Source of the DNA: Pirellulales bacterium
GTDB taxonomy: Bacteria; Planctomycetota; Planctomycetia; Pirellulales; UBA1268
Assembly (NCBI GenBank): GCA_017853835.1
Contig: JAFMIU010000007.1
Coordinates: forward strand, 1 to 64,000
Reading direction: 5' to 3'
DNA: 64,000 bases
Positions 17,370 through 26,698 of this stretch are shown in pieces (position 1 is the first letter of the stretch; each line of letters opens with the position of its first letter). The notes below the pieces were generated by a model. That model did no database searches, was not told the origin of the DNA, and saw only the letters and a program-made list of their open reading frames with translations. Made by a program: the position numbers and the translations under genes.

Positions 17370-18412
17370 ACACGGTGCCGACACGGATTGCCGAACCTCA
17401 CTATCTCGTCTGCTACTTCGGCGCTAAGTATGCGCCGATGCTGGGCGTGTTGCTGCAATCCATCGCCGATCTGCAGCCCTGCCGACGGGTCGTCCTGCTA
17501 CATTACGACACGCCCGCCGATGTCCTTCGCATGGCGGGCGGTTATTCGAACGTGGTGCTTCGGCCGGTGGAGCGGCATTCCTATCCGCCGGCCATGGCAG
17601 CGGCCCTGAAGCCATTGATCCTCGCCGACTATCTCGCCTCGCCGACGCTTGCCGGGCCGGCCCTTGTCGTCGATTGCGACATGCTTGTTCGTCGTGATCC
17701 CTTCGACCTGTTCCGGGCAGATGACGGGATTCTGTTCACCATCCGGGATGGCGTGTGGCCGATCAATGGCGGAGTCATCGGAATCCGCGATCCGCACGAA
17801 CCCGCCGTTTCCCGTTTCTTTCATCGCTGGGCCGACCGGATCGCGGAGATTGCCCGCGATCCGCACCTCGTGGCGATCGCCCGATCCGACAAACATCCGT
17901 ACGGACACGTCGATCAAATGGCATTTGCCCAGACGATCGGCTACGAACGGGGGACGTCTGAGTTCGCCGTGCTCGACTGCAGCGAACTGACGGCTCGGGC
18001 CGTGGATGGCTACGTGCTCAACGAGATGCGATCGGTGCCGATCGATCCGGAGACGCGTATCCTGCATTTCAAAGGCGGGTGGCACTCGATCCTTCTTGAC
18101 GGGCATACGTTCACGCGAAATCGTCCGATGCTGGCGGGATGGGATATGTTCACGGCTTATGGTGACGTTCACGCGCGGGCACGAACGTTCGCAGGCGAGG
18201 CGGCGCTGCAAAGGCAACTCGGGGAGATGCCGTCGTGGTATGACGCCTCGCGCCGCAATGTCATTCGGGTTCGCTACGCACTACGCCGCATTATCGACTT
18301 CACAACGGATTGCATCGCTGTATTTCGCGTTTTGGCGGGCCGATATCGAATCATCGTCCGCCGCAATCACGGCCTTTGCTCCCCGATTCAGGCGTCTTCT
18401 GTCGCTCATTAG
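17366..18412 (+). CDS. GT-A type glycosyltransferase (GT8-like)
   Basis: A 348-residue protein with the outline of a nucleotide-diphospho-sugar transferase. The N-terminal strand is YLVCYFGAKYAPML, and the DxD motif lies in LVVDCDMLVRR (Asp103, Asp105). A late HFKGGWHS motif resembles the His-x-x-Gly-x-x-K/H signature of GT8-like enzymes. A polar helix follows at the C-terminus. It should act in the cytoplasm on the lipid-linked glycan. Start and stop overlap or abut neighbours, consistent with one operon. Confidence 0.75.
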   Translation: MNTVPTRIAEPHYLVCYFGAKYAPMLGVLLQSIADLQPCRRVVLLHYDTPADVLRMAGGYSNVVLRPVERHSYPPAMAAALKPLILADYLASPTLAGPALVVDCDMLVRRDPFDLFRADDGILFTIRDGVWPINGGVIGIRDPHEPAVSRFFHRWADRIAEIARDPHLVAIARSDKHPYGHVDQMAFAQTIGYERGTSEFAVLDCSELTARAVDGYVLNEMRSVPIDPETRILHFKGGWHSILLDGHTFTRNRPMLAGWDMFTAYGDVHARARTFAGEAALQRQLGEMPSWYDASRRNVIRVRYALRRIIDFTTDCIAVFRVLAGRYRIIVRRNHGLCSPIQASSVAH

Positions 18413-18429
18413 CGCTCACGAGCTAGCCC

Positions 18430-19160
18430 ATGATTCAGATGATCAAAAACCTGGGGAAATCGCTGCTCGAACACGTCGGAGTGCTTCAAAACGGGAAGCA
18501 ACAAGTCCCCGCGACTCCACGGATTTAGAAACCCATAAAAAAGTACTTTGATTTTGTTTCCAGTTACAAAGTAGCCGGTCCGTACCGCAAGATGGCCCCA
18601 CTCCAGGTGAAGCAGGAGTATCTCAACCGGATCGCATGGGCCAAGGCTCAAGGCTTCCAGCGGATCGCCGAAATCGTACAGCTCAAGGCGGAACACTGGT
18701 CGCCTGGCTGACCATGCATCCGACGCAAGTGATCTCGATCGACATTCCCGGCGGAACTCATGGCGGAGGATATCCGCCGCGGACAGCGGCTCTCTTTCGG
18801 CTTCTCCAACAGCGGATCTCGCCAATTACGCGCCTCGACTTGGTGCGTGAAGACAGTCACGCTAAATCGACGTTCGACGATGCGAAAGCTCTTTTGAGCG
18901 ACCATCAACTCGACTTTCTCCTCATTGACGGAGACTATCGCTTCGACGGCGTTCGTCGCGATTTCGAAACCTGGGTTCCCTTGGTGAAGAAGAGCGGATT
19001 CATCGCCTTTCACGACGTCGTGCCGCACAAGAAAGTCGTAATTACTTGCGAACTCGACCGCTTGTGGCGGGAGATTCACAGCAGCCATCCGGATTGCCTT
19101 GAGATCATCGCCGATCAGGAGCAAAGCTGGGCCGGAATGGGGGTTGTGCCGATTCGTTGA
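18430..19160 (+). pseudogene. Broken class I methyltransferase (cephalosporin hydroxylase-like)
   Basis: The family here is Methyltransf_24. Its second half is intact from about 18680: GGTLVAWLTMHPTQVISIDI, then LDFLLIDGDYRFDGVRRDF and SGFIAFHDVVPH. The first half is readable from ATG 18430 but in a different frame. It has an in-frame TAG at 18526-18528, after which protein-like sequence resumes in the same frame (KYFDFVSSYKVAGPYRKMAP onward). Near 18676 the text AEIV should read AEIGTAQGG, and one missing G in the codon for Gly explains the shift exactly. With one nonsense and one frameshift change this is very probably a dead gene, unless a TTG/ATG restart yields a short product. Confidence 0.75.
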
Positions 19161-19190
19161 CCATAAACGAATGCATGCACCCCCAAGATC

Positions 19191-20384
19191 ATGGAAACGC
19201 TGTTCGTGATCGCTGCGAAATGGCCGCCGGAGTACGGCGGCCCTGGTATGTATTACAAGAGGCATATCAACCAGATTGCTCGGATCGCAAAAAAGGTGCA
19301 CATTGTCGCCTGGAGTCGAAGCGATGTGATCGACCTGGAAGGCGCACCGGCGAACGTGTCAGGGATCACCCTGCGGCCATGGCGCGGCTGGCTTGGTAGG
19401 CACATGAGCGGGGTACGTCTTCTCTGCAGACTTGTGAGGGAAAGAGGTATTACTTCCCGGAGCCGATCAGGCGTGCTGTTCACCGGCGGCTCGATCAGCA
19501 TCGGTTGGAGGCCGGTCGCGATGTGCTCCGCAGCGCTAGGCCTGCAGGTGCTCGTGGAGAATGTTCTCTTCCAGGCCGACGACGGAACGGCACTGCTTCG
19601 GGCCCGATTTTCCTCCCTCACGCGATGGGCCGCCGCTCGCCTAACAGCCTTTTGCCCAGTCTCATCCGGGCTGCGGGACAGTGTGCGGAACGCATTTCCC
19701 GACGCAGCAACAGTCCTCCTTCCTTACGGCGTTGATTTGAGGGCCTACTCACCCCCGAGCACTGAACAACGGCGGGTCGCTCGCGATTCGATCAGCATGC
19801 CGAATGGCGGGCTCGCCGCCGTCAGTTTTGGGGGGCTGCACGAGCGAAAAGGGCAACTCCCGCTCGTCGACGCATGGCTGCGATGGGTGGAGCGGGGCAA
19901 CCGGCACGACTCACGATTGTTTCTCGTCGGTCCGCCGTCCGATGCTGGCTATGTCGACGCGATTGAACGCCGGCTCGCCGATGCCAGCGTTGAGGCGTCG
20001 CAAACGGTCGTCCTTGCCGGATTCTGCCCAGACACGGCGCGGTATCTGCGGGCTGCGGACGTCTACCTTTCCGCGGCGCGCGCGGAAGGACTCCCGATCT
20101 CAATCGTGGAGGCCCTGGCGAGCGGTGTGCCGGTCGTGTGCAGGGCGCTGGAGGGAGTCACCGACGATTTCCTCCATGGCCAAGCCGTCACGGCCATCGC
20201 TGACTGGAACTTCGAAGGGGTCGAGGCGGCTCTCGACGCACTATCAGTCGGGGAGTGCCGTTCCCAGGCATCCCACGACGCACGTACCGTGGCGGAAAGC
20301 CGATTCGACCTCGCGAAGCGGCTCAATATGATCGACGGGTTGCTGATGGATGCGCCGTCTTTGCCATGCTCTAAGGTATCCTGA
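19191..20384 (+). CDS. Glycosyltransferase family 4
   Basis: A 397-residue GT-B glycosyltransferase. The N-terminal domain opens with FVIAAKWPPEYGGPGMYYKR, the glycine-rich acceptor-side loop of GT4 enzymes. The C-terminal domain has SFGGLHERKGQLPLVDAW and the donor-binding motif YLSAARAEGLPISIVEALA with the family E-x7-E spacing. It should add a sugar to the growing repeat unit. The codon use is less GC-rich than in the 23-40 kb block. Confidence 0.9.
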   Translation: METLFVIAAKWPPEYGGPGMYYKRHINQIARIAKKVHIVAWSRSDVIDLEGAPANVSGITLRPWRGWLGRHMSGVRLLCRLVRERGITSRSRSGVLFTGGSISIGWRPVAMCSAALGLQVLVENVLFQADDGTALLRARFSSLTRWAAARLTAFCPVSSGLRDSVRNAFPDAATVLLPYGVDLRAYSPPSTEQRRVARDSISMPNGGLAAVSFGGLHERKGQLPLVDAWLRWVERGNRHDSRLFLVGPPSDAGYVDAIERRLADASVEASQTVVLAGFCPDTARYLRAADVYLSAARAEGLPISIVEALASGVPVVCRALEGVTDDFLHGQAVTAIADWNFEGVEAALDALSVGECRSQASHDARTVAESRFDLAKRLNMIDGLLMDAPSLPCSKVS

Positions 20385-20389
20385 GAGTT

Positions 20390-21868
20390 ATGAACCGATC
20401 GCATGCTTCCAGATTCCCGCTCACTGTGACCGGCCTCGCTCCGCCTCCCGATGTCCGAACGCAGGCCGGGTGGCCGGCCCCGTCTGCCGATGCCTGGAGG
20501 GCTAGGCCCAGCGCGGCCTTCACGGGCTACGACCTGCTCGTGCTCGCCACGATCGTCGCTCAGACGTGGAATCTGATCCGCTTACCATACCTACCGATTG
20601 CTATTTCGAGTGCACTGTCGATCACGCTCGTCATTCTGGTGCCTCAGTTGTTTCTGAAATCGCTGGCTTTGGTGGTTCGCGTACCATTTCTCGCAGCTTT
20701 GATGGCTACCTATTTAATTCAGGCGGCAAGTGATTCATTTCTCAATCTTCCGTTCTACTACGCGGCAGCTGCGACCGCGCGACAGTTCATTGGCATGTCC
20801 AGCATCATTTCGTTTCTTGGCTACATGATCAGCCACCCGTGCCGTCCCGGTCGGTTTTTGACGGTGCTTCTCGTTCTGCTTGCTGGTTCTCAGATGTGGT
20901 TCTTCGGCGAACTTAGAATGCCTGAACTTTTTGTTCCGATTCGTGCCAAACTCTATGCCGATACCTACATCGAGGAATCGTACGAACGTTCCCTATCGGC
21001 GCTGACCATTGCAAATGGCTTTCGCACAGGTCTCACGCCTCGGCAGCATGGCCTTGGATATGTGAGCTGCGGCGCGTTGGCGTATGCGTCGCTCTCCCTC
21101 TTGCTTGGCTATCGTGGTCGCAAGAGGTTGGCGAACGCAATGCTGCTTTTCCTTGCGGCGCTGTCCTTCGCGACGCTGTACTACTCGTTACAGCGATCTG
21201 CAGTGCTTGGCGCCGTCGCAGGCCTCGGGCTTCTCTACCTTGGGCCGTTCAAGGCGATGATGGCGACGAGATTGCCTTTCGTCGTCGGACTCATCGCAGT
21301 CGCTGTCGCAACAATCCTACCGGTTGCCGTGTCGGAGTCGAGTCGTATTCAAGCCGACATCGTCACCAAGACAATCAGTGCAGAAGACTATGGTTTTCGA
21401 ATTGGGATGCAGATTCAAGTGCTCAAGTTGACCGCTCAATGCCCGTTAGGATTACGAGTTAGTGGAAAGACTTGGGCAGAGGATGGCTTTCAGCCATTGG
21501 CTGAACGATATGACCTGGGAGGGATGAAGCCACTCGCGCCACACAATGGCTACCTTTCCGTTCTTCTCAACTACGGCTGGGTTGGAGCAGCAATGGTGCT
21601 AACGTTTCTCGGTTCTGCGGCCCGCTTGATTCTCCGGGTTGTGCGATTTCCGGCAGATACCCCCGGCTTTCCTTCGAACGTCGCGGCCGTCCTTGCGGCG
21701 AGCACCTTTGGATTGCTGTTCATCCAAGCGATGTTCCACAACGCGAGCGTCATGACTCGTGAGCCGGTGAGTATGGCGTTCACCGCGCTCCTTGGTTACC
21801 TCGCCATTTACCGGCTCAGCGATGGTCGATCTCAACGTGCTTTGGATGGTGGTGTCGGTGCCCGATGA
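20390..21868 (+). CDS. Wzy/O-antigen ligase-like polymerase
   Basis: A 492-residue polytopic protein with about 11 hydrophobic segments and a large periplasmic loop between ~300 and 400. The segment TLYYSLQRSAVLGAVAGLGL matches the conserved Arg-containing helix of O-antigen ligase/Wzy proteins (SRGAWLAL in typical members). The pattern LAPHNGYLSVLLNYGWVG matches their HN-x-Y/F motif in the loop. It is the only polymerase candidate in the locus and should join lipid-linked repeats in the periplasm. It overlaps the next gene by four bases. Confidence 0.8.
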   Translation: MNRSHASRFPLTVTGLAPPPDVRTQAGWPAPSADAWRARPSAAFTGYDLLVLATIVAQTWNLIRLPYLPIAISSALSITLVILVPQLFLKSLALVVRVPFLAALMATYLIQAASDSFLNLPFYYAAAATARQFIGMSSIISFLGYMISHPCRPGRFLTVLLVLLAGSQMWFFGELRMPELFVPIRAKLYADTYIEESYERSLSALTIANGFRTGLTPRQHGLGYVSCGALAYASLSLLLGYRGRKRLANAMLLFLAALSFATLYYSLQRSAVLGAVAGLGLLYLGPFKAMMATRLPFVVGLIAVAVATILPVAVSESSRIQADIVTKTISAEDYGFRIGMQIQVLKLTAQCPLGLRVSGKTWAEDGFQPLAERYDLGGMKPLAPHNGYLSVLLNYGWVGAAMVLTFLGSAARLILRVVRFPADTPGFPSNVAAVLAASTFGLLFIQAMFHNASVMTREPVSMAFTALLGYLAIYRLSDGRSQRALDGGVGAR

Positions 21869-23037
21869 GAGCCGTTTGCGACAAGGTGTTGATGAGAATT
21901 TGCGGCATCGTTGCCGATGCTACGCAGTCAATTCGTAATGAGGTCTCGGCGCGGCCGCTCGTCCTCGCTCCTTCGGATTCTTCGCAACCACGTCCCTGCT
22001 ATGTTTCTCGGGCTTTTCCGAGCCCCCCACCGAGCAGCAGCCACATCGCAATGGGCGGTGAGGTCAAGATGGCCGGGCTAGCAGAGGCCTTTCCGCATTC
22101 GTTTCCCATGTGTGACTTGCTCTACGCGGTCTCCAGCGTCGGGTTTCCTGGCCGGCAGAAGGTTGTGAATTGCGGTCGATCACGTGGCATTCCCGTGGTT
22201 TTGAACCAAAACGGCGTCTATTATCCCGCGACCGGTGGCCGAGGATGGCGAACGTTGAATCGGCCTCTCGACGCCCTGCGCCGCAGCGCAGATTTCATCA
22301 TCTACCAGACCGACTTCTGCAAGCTGGCTTGTGACACGTTCCTGGGGCCGGTCTCGACGCCGTTCACGGTCGCCTGCAATGCCGTCGATACCGATGTCTA
22401 TCGTCCGGCCGACCCGCCGCCGAGTCTGGAGACGCCGACGGTCCTGGCCCTGTGGGGCGTTGCAGGCCGCAACCGTCGCACCCGGGTGACCGTGGAGTCG
22501 TTCCTTGAGTTACGTCGTCGCCTGCCGCAGGCCAGGCTCATTCTCGCCGGATACCACGAGCCTTCACCGCAGCACCGCGAAGCCCGGCGGGCGATGGACG
22601 AGCTCGTGGCCGCCGCCGGCCAACCCTCCGACTGCGTCCACTATCTTCCACGCTACACGGGCCAGGAGGCGCCGGGGATCTTCCAGCGGGCCCACCTGCT
22701 GCTGCACACCCAGCCCAACGACAACTGCCCCCACCTGGTGGTCGAGGCCATGGCGTGCGGAGTGCCCGTCGTCCATCAGGACAACGGCGGCACGCCACAG
22801 ATGGTCACGCCACTGGGCGGCGTGGCCGTGCCATCGGCGACCTCCTGGGAAACGATCGACTACCCCGCTCCGGAAGCGTTCGCGACGGCGATGGAGCAGG
22901 TTTTCCGGGATTGGCAGGCCTTCCATCGACAGGCACGCGCCCGGGCGGTTGAATTCATGAGCCTCCAGGCGTTCCTGCGGGAGCACCGCCGCGTCTTCGA
23001 ACTCGTTTGCCCTCACCTGAAAGGATCCACTCCGTGA
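21865..23037 (+). CDS. Glycosyltransferase family 4
   Basis: A 390-residue GT-B glycosyltransferase. The donor-side domain is clear: VLALWGVAGRNRRTRVTVESF, ARLILAGYHEPSP, and HLLLHTQPNDNCPHLVVEAMACGVPVV with the GT4 signature. The N-terminal ~50 residues are Pro/Ser-rich and atypical, so the true start could be an ATG further downstream, such as the one at the MGGEV segment. GC content rises from about 60% in the first 400 bp to nearly 70% in the second half. This matches the GC-rich block that follows. Confidence 0.85.
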   Translation: MRAVCDKVLMRICGIVADATQSIRNEVSARPLVLAPSDSSQPRPCYVSRAFPSPPPSSSHIAMGGEVKMAGLAEAFPHSFPMCDLLYAVSSVGFPGRQKVVNCGRSRGIPVVLNQNGVYYPATGGRGWRTLNRPLDALRRSADFIIYQTDFCKLACDTFLGPVSTPFTVACNAVDTDVYRPADPPPSLETPTVLALWGVAGRNRRTRVTVESFLELRRRLPQARLILAGYHEPSPQHREARRAMDELVAAAGQPSDCVHYLPRYTGQEAPGIFQRAHLLLHTQPNDNCPHLVVEAMACGVPVVHQDNGGTPQMVTPLGGVAVPSATSWETIDYPAPEAFATAMEQVFRDWQAFHRQARARAVEFMSLQAFLREHRRVFELVCPHLKGSTP

Positions 23038-24323
23038 CAGTCGATTCCGGCTCGGCACAGCGTATCGGCATCGTCGGCCTCGGCTACGTGGGCCTGCCGC
23101 TCGGGCTCGCCTTCGCCAAGGCCGGCAACACGGTGCTCGGATTCGACACCGACCCGGCCAAGATCGAGGCCCTCGGCAAGGGTGTGTCTTACATTCATCA
23201 CATTCCGTCCGCCGACATCGCCGAGGCCGTGCAGGCGGGCGGCCTTTCCGCGACCTGCGATTTCTCCAGAGCGTCGGAGCCCGATTCGATCGTGATCTGC
23301 GTGCCCACGCCGCTCACCGTGAATCGCGTGCCCGACCTCACGTATGTGGAGAAGACCGCCCATGCGATCGCCCCCCACGTGCGCCGCGGCCAACTCATCG
23401 TGCTCGAATCAACGACCTATCCGGGCACGACCGAGGAGGTGATGCTGCCGATCCTTGAGAAGGGCAGCGGGCTGAAGGCGGGCGTCGATTTCCACCTCGC
23501 CTACTCGCCCGAGCGGGAGGATCCGGGCAATCCGAACTCCAAGCTCCGCATCATCCCCAAGGTGGTCGGCGGCCTCACGCCCAAGTGCCGGGAACTCGCC
23601 GAGAGGATGTACACGACCGTCGTCGAGCGGGTCGTGCCGGTCAGTTCCTGCCGCGCGGCCGAGGCGACCAAGCTCTTGGAAAACATCTTCCGAGCCGTGA
23701 ACATCGCGCTCGTGAACGAGCTCAAGGTCGTTTACAAGGCGATGGATATCGACGTCTGGGAGGTCATCGAAGCCGCCAAGACGAAGCCCTTCGGATTCAT
23801 GGCCTTCTATCCGGGGCCCGGGCTCGGCGGCCACTGCATTCCGATCGATCCCTTCTACCTCACCTGGAAGGCGCTGGAGTATGGCCAGCACACGCGGCTC
23901 ATCGAACTGGCCGGCGAGATCAACGGCGCGATGCCGTCCTACGTGGTCAGCCGGGTGGGCGACGCCCTCAACGACTCCGGCAAGTCGATCCGCGGCTCGC
24001 GGATTCTCGTCCTCGGCTTGGCCTACAAGCCAAACGTGGACGACGACCGGGAATCTCCCACCTACGAGATCATGCACGAACTCGAGGCCAAGGGGGCAAA
24101 GGTCGACTACAACGATCCCTACGTGCCCCAGATCCGGCCGGGCCGCAGCAACCACGAAGTGGCGGGGCGTCACTCCCGGCCGATCTCGGCCGAGTACGAC
24201 GCCCTCCTGCTCTGCACGCAGCACGACGAGTATCGCGATTTCGATTTTGCCGCCCTGGGCGTACCGCTCGTCGATGCCCGCAACCACGCCCGCAAGAAGC
24301 CGGCCCGCTACTACCAGGCCTGA
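23034..24323 (+). CDS. UDP-sugar 6-dehydrogenase (WbpA/WecC/UDP-GlcNAc type)
   Basis: A 429-residue nucleotide-sugar dehydrogenase. GTG 23034 overlaps the previous stop (GTGA) and has AAAGGA upstream. The NAD site is GLGYVG (15-20). The catalytic residues are Lys212 in EATKLLEN and Cys268 in GLGGHCIPIDP. The C-terminal UDP-binding domain starts at LVLGLAYKPNVDDDRESP. The Gly-rich CIPIDP variant and AYSPERE are typical of the UDP-N-acetylhexosamine branch rather than UDP-glucose dehydrogenase. It should supply a uronic acid precursor by two NAD-dependent oxidations. Confidence 0.93.
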   Translation: MTVDSGSAQRIGIVGLGYVGLPLGLAFAKAGNTVLGFDTDPAKIEALGKGVSYIHHIPSADIAEAVQAGGLSATCDFSRASEPDSIVICVPTPLTVNRVPDLTYVEKTAHAIAPHVRRGQLIVLESTTYPGTTEEVMLPILEKGSGLKAGVDFHLAYSPEREDPGNPNSKLRIIPKVVGGLTPKCRELAERMYTTVVERVVPVSSCRAAEATKLLENIFRAVNIALVNELKVVYKAMDIDVWEVIEAAKTKPFGFMAFYPGPGLGGHCIPIDPFYLTWKALEYGQHTRLIELAGEINGAMPSYVVSRVGDALNDSGKSIRGSRILVLGLAYKPNVDDDRESPTYEIMHELEAKGAKVDYNDPYVPQIRPGRSNHEVAGRHSRPISAEYDALLLCTQHDEYRDFDFAALGVPLVDARNHARKKPARYYQA

Positions 24324-24344
24324 CGAGCGGCCTCCGCGTTCCCC

Positions 24345-25502
24345 GTGATTCTCCATGCCATCGCCAACCTCCGCGCCTCCGCGGGCGGGCCGCCCAGGTC
24401 TGTCGCCGCGCTCGTGGACAACCTGTCGCGCAGCGGGCGGCGCGTCGGCCTGTTCTCCAGGCGTATCGCCGAGCCCGAGGTGCCGGTCGCGACGGCTGTC
24501 GAACGCTTTTACGGCAGTTCCGCGGGCGGACCGTGGGCGGCGCTGGGCCTCGACGCCGGCTACCGCGCCCGGCGGGACGTGGCTGCCGCCATCGCCGTCT
24601 CGGGCGCAACACTGGTGCATTCACACGGCATCTGGACCCCGGCCTGTCACGCCGTCGCCGCCGCGAGCAACGACGCCGGTGTGCCGCTCGTGATCTCCGC
24701 CCGTGGCATGCTCGATCCCGTCGCCCGCGACAGCAAGGCCACAAAGAAGCGAATCGCGTGGCTGGCCTACCAACGGCAGGATCTCATCCGTGCCACGGCG
24801 ATCCACGCCACATCCGCTGCCGAGCTGCAGTCGATTCGCGCCTCCGGCCTCCGCCAGCCCGTCGTCGTCCTGCCGAATGGCGTCACGCCGCCGTCGGCAC
24901 TGCCCCCCCGGCCTGCCGCGCCATCGGGAACGCGCACGGCGCTCTTCCTCTCGCGGATCCACCCCATCAAGGGCCTGCCCCTGCTCCTGGAAGCCTGGAA
25001 CCGGGTGCGGCCCGCGGGTTGGCATCTCGAGATCGTCGGCAACGACGACGGCGGCCACCGCGCCGAGGTGGCGAAACTGATCGCTGAACTGCGGCTGGGA
25101 GACATGGTGCGACTCGGCGACGCGGTCGCGGAGGGAGACAAGTGGCGGCACTACGCGGCAGCCGACCTGTCGATCCTGCCGACCCGCTCGGAAAGCTTCG
25201 GACTCGCGATCGCGGAGGCGATGCTCGCCGATCTGCCGGTCATCACCACGCATGGCGCCCCGTGGGAGATTCTCCAGACGCATCGCGCCGGTTGGTGGGT
25301 TCCGGTCGGCGTCGAACCGTTGGCCGCGGCGCTCGCGGAGGCGACGAGCATGCCGGCGGATGCCCTCACCGCGATGGGCCGTCGGGCCGGCGAGCTTATC
25401 CGCCGGGAGTTCGACTGGCGGACGATCGCAAGCCGCTTGTGGGAAGCCTACGACTGGCTTTTGAACAGCGGCCCCCGCCCCGCCTTCGTGGATGTCGCGT
25501 GA
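24345..25502 (+). CDS. Glycosyltransferase family 4
   Basis: A 385-residue GT-B enzyme with a GTG start. Visible motifs are the N-terminal glycine-rich loop LRASAGGPPRSVAAL, the acceptor-side LVHSHGIWTPACHAV with VISARGMLDPVA, the donor-side LFLSRIHPIKGLPLLLEAW, and LPTRSESFGLAIAEAML. It is clearly similar along its length to the enzyme at 40881-42020, which shares the HSHGIW and GML-plus-basic-helix segments. The two are probably paralogues within the locus. Confidence 0.92.
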   Translation: MILHAIANLRASAGGPPRSVAALVDNLSRSGRRVGLFSRRIAEPEVPVATAVERFYGSSAGGPWAALGLDAGYRARRDVAAAIAVSGATLVHSHGIWTPACHAVAAASNDAGVPLVISARGMLDPVARDSKATKKRIAWLAYQRQDLIRATAIHATSAAELQSIRASGLRQPVVVLPNGVTPPSALPPRPAAPSGTRTALFLSRIHPIKGLPLLLEAWNRVRPAGWHLEIVGNDDGGHRAEVAKLIAELRLGDMVRLGDAVAEGDKWRHYAAADLSILPTRSESFGLAIAEAMLADLPVITTHGAPWEILQTHRAGWWVPVGVEPLAAALAEATSMPADALTAMGRRAGELIRREFDWRTIASRLWEAYDWLLNSGPRPAFVDVA

Positions 25503-25507
25503 GCGCC

Positions 25508-26692
25508 ATGAAGGATCAAACCGGTGGCCCTGCGGACGGTCCCGATGCCCGCCATGTCACGCAGGAGCAGTGCCTCTTCGTGGGGCCGGACCTGGCCCGC
25601 ACCGGCGGCGCCGCCTACCACATGCGGCAGATTTTCCGATGGACGCGCACGCCGAATGTGACGTTCGCGACTTTCGGCAGCACAGTGACGCCCGACGTCG
25701 CGGAGCGCGCTGCCCGCGTCGTGCACATCGAGAAGCGGAAATGGACCGGATACCCGGCGGCCATCTCGCGGCTCGCCGCCCACGTGCGGGAAACCCGGCC
25801 CGCCGCGACGCTCGCCTTCGGCATCCAGCCGCTGCTCGTCACCTGGGCGGCCTTCGGCCTGGTCGGCCACCGCGGCGGCCTCGGCTACATCGAGATCACA
25901 CGTCCCTGGGAGGCCTTCAACACGGTCGGCTGGGGTCCGCGCACCTACGCCAACGACTGGCTGATGCGGCGCTCGCTCGCCCGTTGCGACATCGTGACGG
26001 CCAACTGCACCGACGGTGTCGATGAACTGCGAACCCACTACCACGTCCCGGCGGCGATCAGCCGCCGTGTGCACAACCTGCTCGACTTCAGCGAGTTTCC
26101 CCCCGGGAAGACCGATTACCGGATCGCGGGCCCGGCCCAACTCTTGACTACCAGCAGGCTCGTGCCCGACAAGGGGCTGGAGGATCTCATCGAGGCGGTC
26201 GCCCGTCTGGCACCGCGGCGCAACGTCCATCTCACGATCGTCGGCGACGGCCCGCTCCGCGGCACCTTGGAACGCCTCGCGGCAAGCCGCGGGGTCACCG
26301 ACCGCGTTCGCTTGGCCGGTTGGGTGAATCCTCCGTTCAGCCTGATCACGGCGGCCGACCTGTTTGTGTTTCCATCGCACTACGAGGGCTTTCCAAACTC
26401 GGTCCTGGAGCCGATGGCCATGGGCGTGCCGGTCGTGACGAGCTTCTGGGGCACCGACGCCCGGGAACTGGCCGCCGCGGGCGCCGTCCTCGGCCATGAG
26501 CCCAGGGATGTCGACGGGCTGTGTGGCCAGATCGAAAGAGCGTTGGAGAAGGAGTCACTGCGGCGCGACCTCGCGGAGAAAGCGCGGGTGTGTGCCGCGC
26601 AGTACGACTCGCGGACGGCGGCGGCGGAATACGACGGACTGTACGCGGAACTCGCAGCCATCGCGGCCAGCCGCAGGCCGTCTGGAGTCTGA
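25508..26692 (+). CDS. Glycosyltransferase family 4
   Basis: A 394-residue GT-B glycosyltransferase. The N-terminal domain has LFVGPDLARTGGAAYHMRQI. The C-terminal domain is typical: LLTTSRLVPDKGLEDLIEAV, LTIVGDGPLRGTLERL and LFVFPSHYEGFPNSVLEPMA with the E-x7-E motif. ATG 25508 is preferred; an in-frame GTG at 25499 overlapping the previous stop is also possible. It probably transfers a hexose to the lipid-linked glycan. Confidence 0.92.
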   Translation: MKDQTGGPADGPDARHVTQEQCLFVGPDLARTGGAAYHMRQIFRWTRTPNVTFATFGSTVTPDVAERAARVVHIEKRKWTGYPAAISRLAAHVRETRPAATLAFGIQPLLVTWAAFGLVGHRGGLGYIEITRPWEAFNTVGWGPRTYANDWLMRRSLARCDIVTANCTDGVDELRTHYHVPAAISRRVHNLLDFSEFPPGKTDYRIAGPAQLLTTSRLVPDKGLEDLIEAVARLAPRRNVHLTIVGDGPLRGTLERLAASRGVTDRVRLAGWVNPPFSLITAADLFVFPSHYEGFPNSVLEPMAMGVPVVTSFWGTDARELAAAGAVLGHEPRDVDGLCGQIERALEKESLRRDLAEKARVCAAQYDSRTAAAEYDGLYAELAAIAASRRPSGV

Positions 26693-26698
26693 CTCGAC

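Noticed and set aside
18636..19160. Calling the 174-codon methyltransferase frame an intact short gene
   Set aside because: Its first ~17 codons are a shifted reading of the conserved SAM-binding region. The proper N-terminus lies in another frame upstream.
23585..25087. 500-codon plus-strand frame over two genes
   Set aside because: It overlaps the UDP-sugar dehydrogenase and a glycosyltransferase in a second frame. Composition is Arg/Pro-rich, as expected for a shifted frame.
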